DNA of 5,399 nucleotides. Source: Actinomycetes bacterium. GTDB taxonomy: Bacteria > Actinomycetota > Acidimicrobiia > Acidimicrobiales > Microtrichaceae. The translations under genes and the position numbers were made by a program. Location of the stretch: contig JAFAFZ010000034.1 of assembly GCA_023423215.1 (NCBI GenBank), forward strand, positions 1 to 5,399, read 5' to 3'. Positions 1-5,399 of the stretch are shown here, piece by piece. Below the pieces are notes generated by a model. That model was not told the DNA's origin and ran no database searches. It saw nothing but the letters and a program-made list of their open reading frames with translations. Each line of letters opens with the position of its first letter. Positions within the stretch are counted from its first letter, which is position 1.

Positions 1-23
1 AGGTACGCCGGATCGGCGTACCT
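1..23. terminator. Near-perfect palindrome downstream of the arylsulfatase gene
   Basis: AGGTACGCCG (1-10) pairs perfectly with CGGCGTACCT (14-23) around the three-base loop GAT, giving a 10-bp stem. It lies 63 bases past the arylsulfatase stop. It is the strongest hairpin in the window's left end and most simply serves as a transcription terminator for that gene, or for a convergent gene to the left. No U-tract is visible on the plus-strand side (24 onward), and the minus-strand continuation lies outside the window. An operator palindrome of a neighbouring gene is the alternative. Confidence 0.55.
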
Positions 24-36
24 CGACGAACAGAAG

Positions 37-54
37 CGGGTGGTACCGGGTGGT
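37..54 (+). repeat. Short tandem repeat of CGGGTGGT, 10-base period
   Basis: CGGGTGGT occurs at 37-44 and again at 47-54, with two bases between (10-base period), just before the G-quadruplex motif. Only two copies are present, so it may be no more than local G/T-rich low complexity downstream of the arylsulfatase gene. Confidence 0.4.
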
Positions 55-56
55 GC

Positions 57-75
57 GGGGGCGGGGTGGGATGGG
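57..75 (+). other. G-quadruplex-forming motif
   Basis: Four G-runs of 5, 4, 3 and 3 bases are separated by loops of 1, 1 and 2 bases (C, T, AT), a canonical and short-looped G-quadruplex motif on the plus strand. It sits 10 bases beyond the arylsulfatase stop, on the template strand of that gene, so the mRNA carries the C-rich complement. It lies between the stop and the palindrome at 1-23. A role in pausing or 3'-end formation is inference; it could simply be G-richness in a non-coding stretch. Confidence 0.5.
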
Positions 76-85
76 TGCGGCGGGC

Positions 86-2410
86 TCAGTGGTGGTAGCG
101 GGCGTGCACTTGGTGGATGGTGCCCTCGAAGGGGAAGGGCGCACGGTCGTAGTAGTCCAACGACACGGGGCTGCCGAGGGCGGTGCCGATGTCCAGGCAG
201 TCGTTGGCCGAGAACAGCAGCGGCGCGCTGATCGGCACCCGTCCGGTCGCCACCTGCGCACCGTCGACCGAGATCGTGACGTCGAGCGGGCCGCCCGGCT
301 TGGCTTCGGCGTACACGGTCTCGATGGTGATCGTGTGCCGGCCCGCCGGGATCGGCTGCTCCGTGCGGATCTTGGTCCGCTGCAGGATGAAGAGGTTGTA
401 CTCGAAGCAGAGCTGGCCGCCGTCCATGAAGCAGGTCAGCCCGCCGCCCGCGCCGCCGAGCTTGTAGAGCACCCCGCTGGCGCCCTCGGGCAGCTCGGCG
501 TCGATGGTCACGGTGTTGTCGCGGTTGCCCAGCGCGGGTGCGCAGAACTCGGGCATGCGCACGACGTCACCGGCGAAGGTCCACTCGCGGTACGGCGTCG
601 AGATCCGCAGCTCGGGGTGGAACACCGGCACCCACAGCGCGCCGCCGACGGGGTAGACGCTGTTGCGCGCCGCCTCGATGGCGAACACCTCCTTCAGCTG
701 CGCCAGCTTGTCGGGGTGCTGCGCCGCGACGTCGTTCGCCTGCGTCCAGTCCTCGTCCAGGTGGTACAGCTCCCACGAGTCGGCGTCGGGCGTCCAGTCG
801 TCGATGCCCGCTGGGCGACCGGGCACCCAGGGGATGCGCGGTCCGAAGGCCGAGGCCATCCAGCCGTCGTGGTAGATCGCCCGGGAGCCCATGATCTCGA
901 AGTACTGGGTGAGCAGCCGACCGTCCGCGTCGCGGTCGTCGAAGGTGTAGGCGAAGCTCGTCCCGTCGAGCGGCTGCTGCTCGACCCCCTTGACGACCCG
1001 CGGCGGCGTGATGCCGATGACCTCGTAGATCGTCGGGACGAGGTCGTTGCAGTGGTGAAACTGCGTGCGCGGCACCGGGTCCGGTTCGATCCGCTTCGGC
1101 CACCGCACGACCATCGGGTTGCGGGTGCCGCCCAGGTGCGACGCCAGGAGCTTCATGCCCTTGTACGGCGTGCTGCCCGCCCAGGCCCACCCCGCGTGGT
1201 ACTGGTTGTCGGTCTTCGGCGAGCCGAGCGCGTCCAGGCCGCCCAGCTCGTCGAGCGCTGCGATGTGCATGTCGACCGTGGTCGGGATCATGTTCTGCGC
1301 GAGCAGCTCCGAGATGGTCCCGTTCTGCCCCTCGCCGGAGGACCCGTTGTCGCCCCAGATGTAGAGGACCAGGGTGTTGTCCGCGTACCCGAGCGCCTCG
1401 ACCTCGTCGAGCAGCCGGCCGATCTGCACGTCGACGTGCTCGGCGAAGCCGGCGGCGACCTCCATCAGCCGCCGCTGGAACGGCTTCTCGTCCTCGGGCA
1501 GGTCGTCCCACGCGGCGAGCGTCGGGTCGCGGTCGGTCAGCTCGGCGTCCTGGGGGATCCAGCCCTGCGCCTTCGCCCGGTCGAACACCCGCTCGCGGTA
1601 GGCGTCCCAGCCGTCGTCGAACGCGCCGGCGTAGCGGTCCGCCCACTCCTTCATGATGTGGTGCGGGCCGTGCAGGCAGCCGCTGGCCCAGTACATGAAG
1701 AACGGCTTGTCGGCCTGGAACGCGCGGTGCTCGTGCAGCCAGCGGATCGCGTCGTCCGCCAGGTCCTCGGACAGGTGGTACCCCTCCTCGGGGGTCCTCG
1801 GCGGCAGCACGCTGGTGGTGTTGCGCACCAGGTTCGGCTCGTACTGCGACGCCTCGCCCGCCAGGAAGCCGTAGAAGTACTCGAAGCCCTTCCCGGTCGG
1901 CCAGTTGTCGTACGGCCCCGCCGGGGTGGTCTCCTCGGCCGGCGTGTTGTGCCACTTGCCGAACGCCGCGGTCGAGTAGCCGTACTCGGTGAGCACCTCG
2001 GCCGCCAGGGCGGTGCTCGAGGGGATGTGGCCGGAGTAGCCGTCCCAGTCGTTCGCCAGCTCGGCGATCTGCCCGTTGCCGATGCGGTGGTGGTTCCGAC
2101 CCGTCAGCAGCGACGCACGAGTCGGCGAGCACATCGCGGTGGTGTGGAAGCGGTTGTAGCTGATGCCCTCGCCCATCACCTTCGTGAGGGTGTCGGTGCG
2201 CACCTCACCGCCGAAGCTCGACGGCAGGCCCGGGCCGGCGTCGTCGACCAGGATCACGAGGATGTTGGGTGCGTCCTCTGGAAGGCGCTGCGGCTCGGGC
2301 AGGGGCGAGTACACCGACTCCTGCATGGTGCGACCCGCGATCGACCCGGATCCCCTGGGCGGGAACGGCAGCGACTCCTGCGGGGGCAGCTTCGGGAAGG
2401 TGGTCGCCAT
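86..2410 (-). CDS. Arylsulfatase, AtsA/AtsD-like, Cys-type (formylglycine-dependent)
   Basis: This 774-residue enzyme should hydrolyse sulfate esters, releasing inorganic sulfate. Seen: the alkaline-phosphatase-fold sulfatase core has metal ligands D56-D57 (ILVDD), the signature C94-S-P-T-R98 followed by ASLLTGRNHH, K152 and H154 (GKWH), H247, D354-N355 (GDNG) and K420 (before ASHLGGTRN). These match, by motif order, the catalytic set of Pseudomonas arylsulfatase. From family knowledge, C94 must be oxidised to formylglycine by FGE or an anaerobic maturase, and neither is encoded here. Residues from about 600 form a beta-rich, LamG-like extension typical of this roughly 780-residue group, which includes mycobacterial AtsA and AtsD, so the protein looks full length. 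No signal peptide is visible, so it is probably cytoplasmic. The ATG start is supported by AGGAG six bases upstream and by an N-terminus (RTMQES...APNILVILVDD) like that of relatives. It lies 133 bases after the GGDEF-EAL gene on the same strand. The natural substrate cannot be told from sequence; choline sulfate or another small sulfate ester is possible. Confidence 0.95.
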   Translation of the reverse strand: MATTFPKLPPQESLPFPPRGSGSIAGRTMQESVYSPLPEPQRLPEDAPNILVILVDDAGPGLPSSFGGEVRTDTLTKVMGEGISYNRFHTTAMCSPTRASLLTGRNHHRIGNGQIAELANDWDGYSGHIPSSTALAAEVLTEYGYSTAAFGKWHNTPAEETTPAGPYDNWPTGKGFEYFYGFLAGEASQYEPNLVRNTTSVLPPRTPEEGYHLSEDLADDAIRWLHEHRAFQADKPFFMYWASGCLHGPHHIMKEWADRYAGAFDDGWDAYRERVFDRAKAQGWIPQDAELTDRDPTLAAWDDLPEDEKPFQRRLMEVAAGFAEHVDVQIGRLLDEVEALGYADNTLVLYIWGDNGSSGEGQNGTISELLAQNMIPTTVDMHIAALDELGGLDALGSPKTDNQYHAGWAWAGSTPYKGMKLLASHLGGTRNPMVVRWPKRIEPDPVPRTQFHHCNDLVPTIYEVIGITPPRVVKGVEQQPLDGTSFAYTFDDRDADGRLLTQYFEIMGSRAIYHDGWMASAFGPRIPWVPGRPAGIDDWTPDADSWELYHLDEDWTQANDVAAQHPDKLAQLKEVFAIEAARNSVYPVGGALWVPVFHPELRISTPYREWTFAGDVVRMPEFCAPALGNRDNTVTIDAELPEGASGVLYKLGGAGGGLTCFMDGGQLCFEYNLFILQRTKIRTEQPIPAGRHTITIETVYAEAKPGGPLDVTISVDGAQVATGRVPISAPLLFSANDCLDIGTALGSPVSLDYYDRAPFPFEGTIHQVHARYHH

Positions 2411-2416
2411 CGATCG

Positions 2417-2421
2417 CTCCT
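2417..2421 (-). promoter_or_regulatory. Ribosome binding site of the arylsulfatase gene
   Basis: On the minus strand AGGAG is followed by the six-base spacer CGATCG and then the ATG at 2410-2408. This is a good Shine-Dalgarno match at normal spacing and it fixes the arylsulfatase start. Confidence 0.8.
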
Positions 2422-2455
2422 GTCGCTCGGCACGCGCCGACGCGGCGGCGCGGTG

Positions 2456-2477
2456 GTGCTCCGAGCCAGTGGAGCAC
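2456..2477. repeat. Inverted repeat between the GGDEF-EAL and arylsulfatase genes
   Basis: The arms GTGCTCC (2456-2462) and GGAGCAC (2471-2477) are perfectly complementary, 7 bp, with an 8-base spacer. The dyad is 46 bases before the arylsulfatase start and 67 bases after the GGDEF-EAL stop. It could be an operator for a repressor of the sulfatase gene or a weak transcript-ending hairpin of the upstream gene. No T-run follows it on the minus strand, and I could not recognise a -35/-10 pair nearby. Function is inferred from position only. Confidence 0.4.
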
Positions 2478-2543
2478 GAGTGGCCCGGTCACGTCGTCGT
2501 CCACACCGGGTGAACGGCCGGCGGCGCTCGAGCGGTCGGAAGG

Positions 2544-4388
2544 TCAGGTGCCAGAGGTCGTGGCGGCCGCGGTCGGCGCGGAGAACCTCGGCGACTGCTG
2601 GTCCGCCGGGCGTGGGCGGGCGAAGAGGAAGCCCTGCACCGACGGCACACCCAGGTCGCGCAGGACGTCGAGCTCGGTCTGGGTCTCGACGCCCTCGGCG
2701 ATGACCTGCAGGTCGAGCGCGCCGCACAGGTGCACGATCGCGTCGATGAGGGCCTCGCCGGTCCCGCCCTGGGTGACGTCCTGGACGAAGCTGCGGTCGA
2801 TCTTGACGACGTCGATGGGCAGCTCGCGCAGGTAGCTGAGCGACGAGTAGCCGGTGCCGAAGTCGTCGACCGCGATGCGCACGCCCGACGCTCGCAGGCG
2901 TTCGAGCACGCCGACGTCGGCGGCGTCGTCGACGAGGGCCGACTCGGTGAGCTCGAGCACCAGGTGGCGGGGGTCGAGGCCGGTCTCGGTCAGCACGTCG
3001 TGCACGACCTCGGCCAGGTCGTGGCGCAGCTGCCGCGGGGAGACGTTGACGCTGATGTAGGCGTCGTGCTCGCCGGAGGTCCGGACCCACTCCGCCATCT
3101 GCGTGGCGGCCTGGCGCAGGATCCAGCTGCCGAGGGGCACGATGACGTCGCTCTCCTCGGCCAACGGGATGAACGTCGTCGGCGGGACGAGGCCACGGGT
3201 CGGGTGCTGCCAGCGCACGAGCGTCTCGATGCCCCGCGCGTACTGGCCGCCGATGTCCAGGATCGGCTGGTACTCGAGCACGAACTGGCCCTTTGCCAGC
3301 GCGTCGTGCAGGTCGGCCTGCAGCTCGAGGCGTTCGATCAGCTCGTCGTGCACCGCTGGGGTGAAGTGCTGGTGGTTCGCCTTGCCGCGGCGCTTCGCCA
3401 CGTACATGGCCATGTCCGCCTTGCTCAGCACGGACTCGGCATCCTCGCTCGGGTCGTTGCAGAGCGCGACGCCGATGCTCGCGGTCACGCAGGCCGGGCG
3501 ACCACCGACGTCGATCGGCTCGGCGATCTCGCGGTTCATGCGCTCGATGACCGCCGAGGCCGCATCGCCGTCGACCCCGTGCAGCAGCGCGGCGAACTCG
3601 TCGCCACCGATGCGAGCGACCAGGTCGCCGGCACGCACCGACCGTTGCAGGCGTCGGCCGACCTCGTCGAGCAGGTGGTCGCCCTCGACGTGACCGCCGC
3701 GGTCGTTGACGCCCTTGAAGTCGTCCAGGTCCAGGAACAGCACCGCGATCGGTTCCGTGCCCGAACGCGCGATGGCCACCTCCAGCCGCTCCGAGAGGAG
3801 CGCCCGGTTGGGCAGGCCGGTGAGGGCGTCGTGCAGCGCCTGGTGCTCGTTCAGGCGCCACGTGATGAGACAGGCGGCGCACGCCGCGAGCAGCAGCCCG
3901 CTGTGGATCAGCGCCCACAGCCAGGGGTTCGCGATGGCGGCGTCGTGGTTGTACACGGCGGTCGGGAACACCACCCCCATCACCCCGTGGTGCAGCGCGA
4001 CGAAGACCACGGCGACGGCGAAGGGCAGCCACGCCTGGTACAGGCTGAGCAGCGCCACCATGACGAAGAAGTGGAAGTGCGCTTCGATGAAGCCGCTGGC
4101 GAGGTGCACGAGCACCGCCGAGCACACGACCAGCCCGAGGGCACACGCGGTCGAGCGGACCAGGGGCGACAGCGCCGTCGACCTGGCGACGGCGATGGCC
4201 AGGACGATCGGGAGCACGTCGACGAGCGCGTGCACCGGTCCTGCGCCCGTCACGGCCGCCACGACCGCGAGCACCACGCACTGCACCGTCAGCAGGATCA
4301 GCAGTCCCCGGTGGCGGCGGGTCCAGACGGCGGCGGGCACGCCGCGGCCGCGCGGCAGGCGGCTCCGGACCCATCGGACGACATGCAC
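2544..4388 (-). CDS. Membrane-bound GGDEF-EAL protein (c-di-GMP synthesis and breakdown)
   Basis: This 614-residue protein should make c-di-GMP from GTP and/or cleave it to pGpG at the inner face of the membrane. Seen: an Arg-rich N-terminus, then about six hydrophobic segments (roughly 28-47, 54-69, 80-98, 105-117, 121-141, 155-176). The membrane part contains H104/H106 (EAHFHFF), H133-H134, H148 (YNH) and H162. The GGDEF domain (about 183-345) has DALTGLPNR, FLDLDDFK, N228-D229 and intact GGDEF at 261-265. The RxxD inhibitory site, RAGD 252-255, lies exactly five residues before it. The EAL domain (about 350-595) has E388 in ETLVR (T replaces A), N448, E479 (ELTES), D508-D509 (DDFGTG), K529, E565 (IAEGVE) and Q585 (QGFLFARP). 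Both halves therefore look catalytically competent; the net direction cannot be read from sequence. The GTG start at 4388 is the only ATG, GTG or TTG in frame back to a stop at 4587-4589, although no Shine-Dalgarno sequence precedes it. The membrane module presumably senses a signal. Confidence 0.95.
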   Translation of the reverse strand: MHVVRWVRSRLPRGRGVPAAVWTRRHRGLLILLTVQCVVLAVVAAVTGAGPVHALVDVLPIVLAIAVARSTALSPLVRSTACALGLVVCSAVLVHLASGFIEAHFHFFVMVALLSLYQAWLPFAVAVVFVALHHGVMGVVFPTAVYNHDAAIANPWLWALIHSGLLLAACAACLITWRLNEHQALHDALTGLPNRALLSERLEVAIARSGTEPIAVLFLDLDDFKGVNDRGGHVEGDHLLDEVGRRLQRSVRAGDLVARIGGDEFAALLHGVDGDAASAVIERMNREIAEPIDVGGRPACVTASIGVALCNDPSEDAESVLSKADMAMYVAKRRGKANHQHFTPAVHDELIERLELQADLHDALAKGQFVLEYQPILDIGGQYARGIETLVRWQHPTRGLVPPTTFIPLAEESDVIVPLGSWILRQAATQMAEWVRTSGEHDAYISVNVSPRQLRHDLAEVVHDVLTETGLDPRHLVLELTESALVDDAADVGVLERLRASGVRIAVDDFGTGYSSLSYLRELPIDVVKIDRSFVQDVTQGGTGEALIDAIVHLCGALDLQVIAEGVETQTELDVLRDLGVPSVQGFLFARPRPADQQSPRFSAPTAAATTSGT

Positions 4389-4532
4389 GAGAGGAGCATC
4401 GGCGTCGCCGGATGCGACCTGAGACCTGGGCGGTCGGCACGGTTGTGACTGATGTCGCCCGGTGCGGGGAGGACGGTTGAGGAGCCGATGACTACTCCGG
4501 CACCGTCCACAGGGGCGTCGCCGGGCGCTCGA

Positions 4533-4576
4533 GCGCGGGACGGCCGGAGGGTGGGCACCCCCCGGCCGTCGCGCGT
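4533..4576 (-). terminator. GC-rich terminator-like hairpin after the surface protein gene
   Basis: A 9-bp perfect stem pairs GACGGCCGG (4539-4547) with CCGGCCGTC (4562-4570). An inner 4-bp stem GGGT/ACCC (4549-4552, 4557-4560) closes a 4-base loop, separated from the main stem by one mismatch. Beyond another mismatch the outer part adds GCGC-type pairs (4533-4537 with 4572-4576). It begins 25 bases beyond the stop codon of the surface protein gene. No U-tract follows in either direction, as is common for actinobacterial hairpin terminators. It would separate that gene from the GGDEF-EAL gene. Confidence 0.7.
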
Positions 4577-4600
4577 GTCGTCCCCTTCAGCTCGAGCGGA

Positions 4601-5399
4601 TCAGCTGATCTCGGTCGTGCTCAGGATCGGGTTCGGCGAGGCGAAGCAGTTCGACGTGGCCGTGATGTTGCCGATCGGCGTCCCCGTCACCGTCACCGAG
4701 AAGGTCAGTCCCGGGTTGCTGTACGACGTGCCGGCGAACTTCGTCTCGAGCAGCGTGCCGGGCCCGCCGGTCGCCATGAAGGTGACGTCGAGCTTCGGCA
4801 GGATCGCCGTGCTGCCCGGGGTGAGCGGGCCGGGCACGCTGAGGATCACCTTGCCACCCGACTGCGTCACCGTCGGGGTGCCGCTGCCCAGGTTGCTGCC
4901 GCCCGAGAGCGACGCGCTCACGAACGTGGCCCCGGACGGGACCGCGAGCGCCACGCTCAGGTTCCGCAGGTTGCCGATGCTGTACCCGCCGCCCGTGGTG
5001 GGGACGTTCACCGGGTCCGGGGTGATCTGGACGGTGAAGTCGGCACCCTGGGCGACGAACCGCGGCGCGAGCACCGTCGCGCCGGTGTTGTTCGTGTCGT
5101 AGCTCGCCTGGCCGGCCGCCGAGGTGAAGCAGCCCATGGCGACCGGGGTGTGCACCGGGACCGCCGGAGGGGGCGTCGTGGTCGTGGTCGGCTCGGGCGT
5201 GCCGACGTGCTGGGTCTCGGTGGTCGTCCCGTTGTCCCAGCTGCCGAAGATCACGCCGGCCGAACCGATCTGACCGGTCGAACCGCTCGCGCCCGCGTCG
5301 CCGCCGTTGCCGACCGTGGGGGCATCGGTGCCACCGAAGATCGAGGCGAGCAGCCCCGCGTCGCCGGGAAGACCGCCGACGCCCGGAGCACCTTCGACG
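4601..5399 (-). CDS. Partial surface or secreted protein: collagen-like Gly-X-Y runs, Pro/Thr linker, Cys-bracketed beta domain
   Basis: The frame is open to the right edge, giving the last 265 residues of a longer protein; I do not recognise a named family. A GTG at 5252-5254 could be read as a start, but there is no ribosome binding site before it and the open frame upstream has the same Gly-rich composition, so I take it as internal. Numbering from the right edge: residues 1-48 are Gly-rich, with Gly-X-Y triplets at 3-15 and 33-48. Residues about 58-86 are a Thr/Pro-rich linker (PEPTTTTTPPP). Residues about 87-265 form a domain of alternating hydrophobic and polar strands with only two cysteines, C90 (GCFTS) and C251 (NCFAS), near its ends, suggesting a disulfide that closes the domain. 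The chain ends at LSTTEIS with no LPXTG motif or terminal membrane helix, so sortase anchoring is not indicated. Extracellular location is inferred from composition; the expected signal peptide would lie outside the window. An adhesin or envelope structural role is possible but unproven. Confidence 0.75.
   Translation of the reverse strand, partial: VEGAPGVGGLPGDAGLLASIFGGTDAPTVGNGGDAGASGSTGQIGSAGVIFGSWDNGTTTETQHVGTPEPTTTTTPPPAVPVHTPVAMGCFTSAAGQASYDTNNTGATVLAPRFVAQGADFTVQITPDPVNVPTTGGGYSIGNLRNLSVALAVPSGATFVSASLSGGSNLGSGTPTVTQSGGKVILSVPGPLTPGSTAILPKLDVTFMATGGPGTLLETKFAGTSYSNPGLTFSVTVTGTPIGNITATSNCFASPNPILSTTEIS
5255..5392 (-). repeat. Collagen-like Gly-X-Y segments with degenerate ~30-residue repeat
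   Basis: Within the partial surface protein, 5392-5354 reads GAP GVG GLP GDA G, and 5302-5255 reads GDA GAS GST GQI GSA G, both strict Gly-X-Y. A 17-residue interruption separates them. The IFG motif after the first run (codons 5341-5333) recurs exactly 30 residues later (IFGS, codons 5251-5240), and GDAG recurs 21 residues apart, suggesting a degraded repeat that may continue beyond the window. Confidence 0.5.

Noticed and set aside
2484..2510. CCCGGT/ACCGGG inverted repeat as a terminator of the GGDEF-EAL gene
   Set aside because: Six base pairs with a 15-base loop and no U-tract is too weak to call.
50..2704. 884-residue open frame on the plus strand opposite the arylsulfatase
   Set aside because: It is Arg/Val/Gly-rich with no recognisable domain, crosses an intergenic gap into the next gene, and is expected opposite GC-rich third positions. 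The minus-strand frame has clear sulfatase motifs.
2254..4440. 728-residue minus-strand open frame overlapping the GGDEF-EAL and sulfatase genes
   Set aside because: It is in another frame, very Arg/Pro-rich and without domains; the GGDEF-EAL frame explains the same DNA with all family motifs.
2730..4448. 572-residue plus-strand open frame
   Set aside because: It is a shadow of the GGDEF-EAL gene with low-complexity, charged composition and no motif.
4471..4508. Inverted repeat GGACGGT/ACCGTCC upstream of the GGDEF-EAL gene
   Set aside because: Only 7 bp with a 24-base spacer in very GC-rich sequence; readily expected by chance and not aligned with any promoter-like sequence.
4599..4610. 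12-bp palindrome GATCAGCTGATC over the surface protein stop codon
   Set aside because: It overlaps the last codons and the stop, and a perfect palindrome without a loop makes a poor hairpin; no reason to give it a role.
4452..5102. 216-residue plus-strand open frame
   Set aside because: It runs opposite the surface protein gene and through the terminator hairpin; the Thr/Pro linker and repeat structure make sense only on the minus strand.

Overview
The window is very GC-rich, with dense coding, GC-rich third codon positions and long spurious open frames opposite the real genes. This, with the protein types, points to a high-GC actinobacterium (class not resolved; an actinomycete or acidimicrobial lineage would fit). 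All three genes lie on the minus strand, so transcription runs from right to left. No tRNA, rRNA, CRISPR array, insertion sequence or phage gene was seen.

Region by region in transcription order: (1) 5399-4601 is the 3' part of a gene whose start lies beyond the right edge. It encodes a surface or secreted protein with collagen-like Gly-X-Y runs, a Pro/Thr-rich linker and a C-terminal beta-rich domain bracketed by two Cys. A strong GC hairpin without a U-tract follows its stop (4533-4576). (2) 4388-2544 is a complete membrane-bound GGDEF-EAL protein. It has six hydrophobic segments carrying conserved-looking His residues, an intact GGDEF site with an RxxD inhibitory site, and an EAL domain whose catalytic residues are present but whose signature reads ETL. 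(3) 2410-86 is a complete cytoplasmic-type arylsulfatase related to mycobacterial AtsA/AtsD, with the Cys-type formylglycine motif CSPTR and a C-terminal beta-sandwich extension. Its stop is followed by a G-quadruplex-like tract on the plus strand and a near-perfect 23-base palindrome at the left edge.

The three genes do not form an obvious pathway. Gaps of 133 and 212 bases, with hairpins in them, argue against one tight operon. A link between c-di-GMP turnover and the adjacent surface protein is plausible, because c-di-GMP often controls adhesion, but here it rests only on proximity. The sulfatase looks like a stand-alone sulfate-scavenging enzyme. I found no clear evidence of a new multi-gene system. 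The least explained parts are the His-rich membrane sensor module and the collagen-like surface protein with its Cys-bracketed domain.
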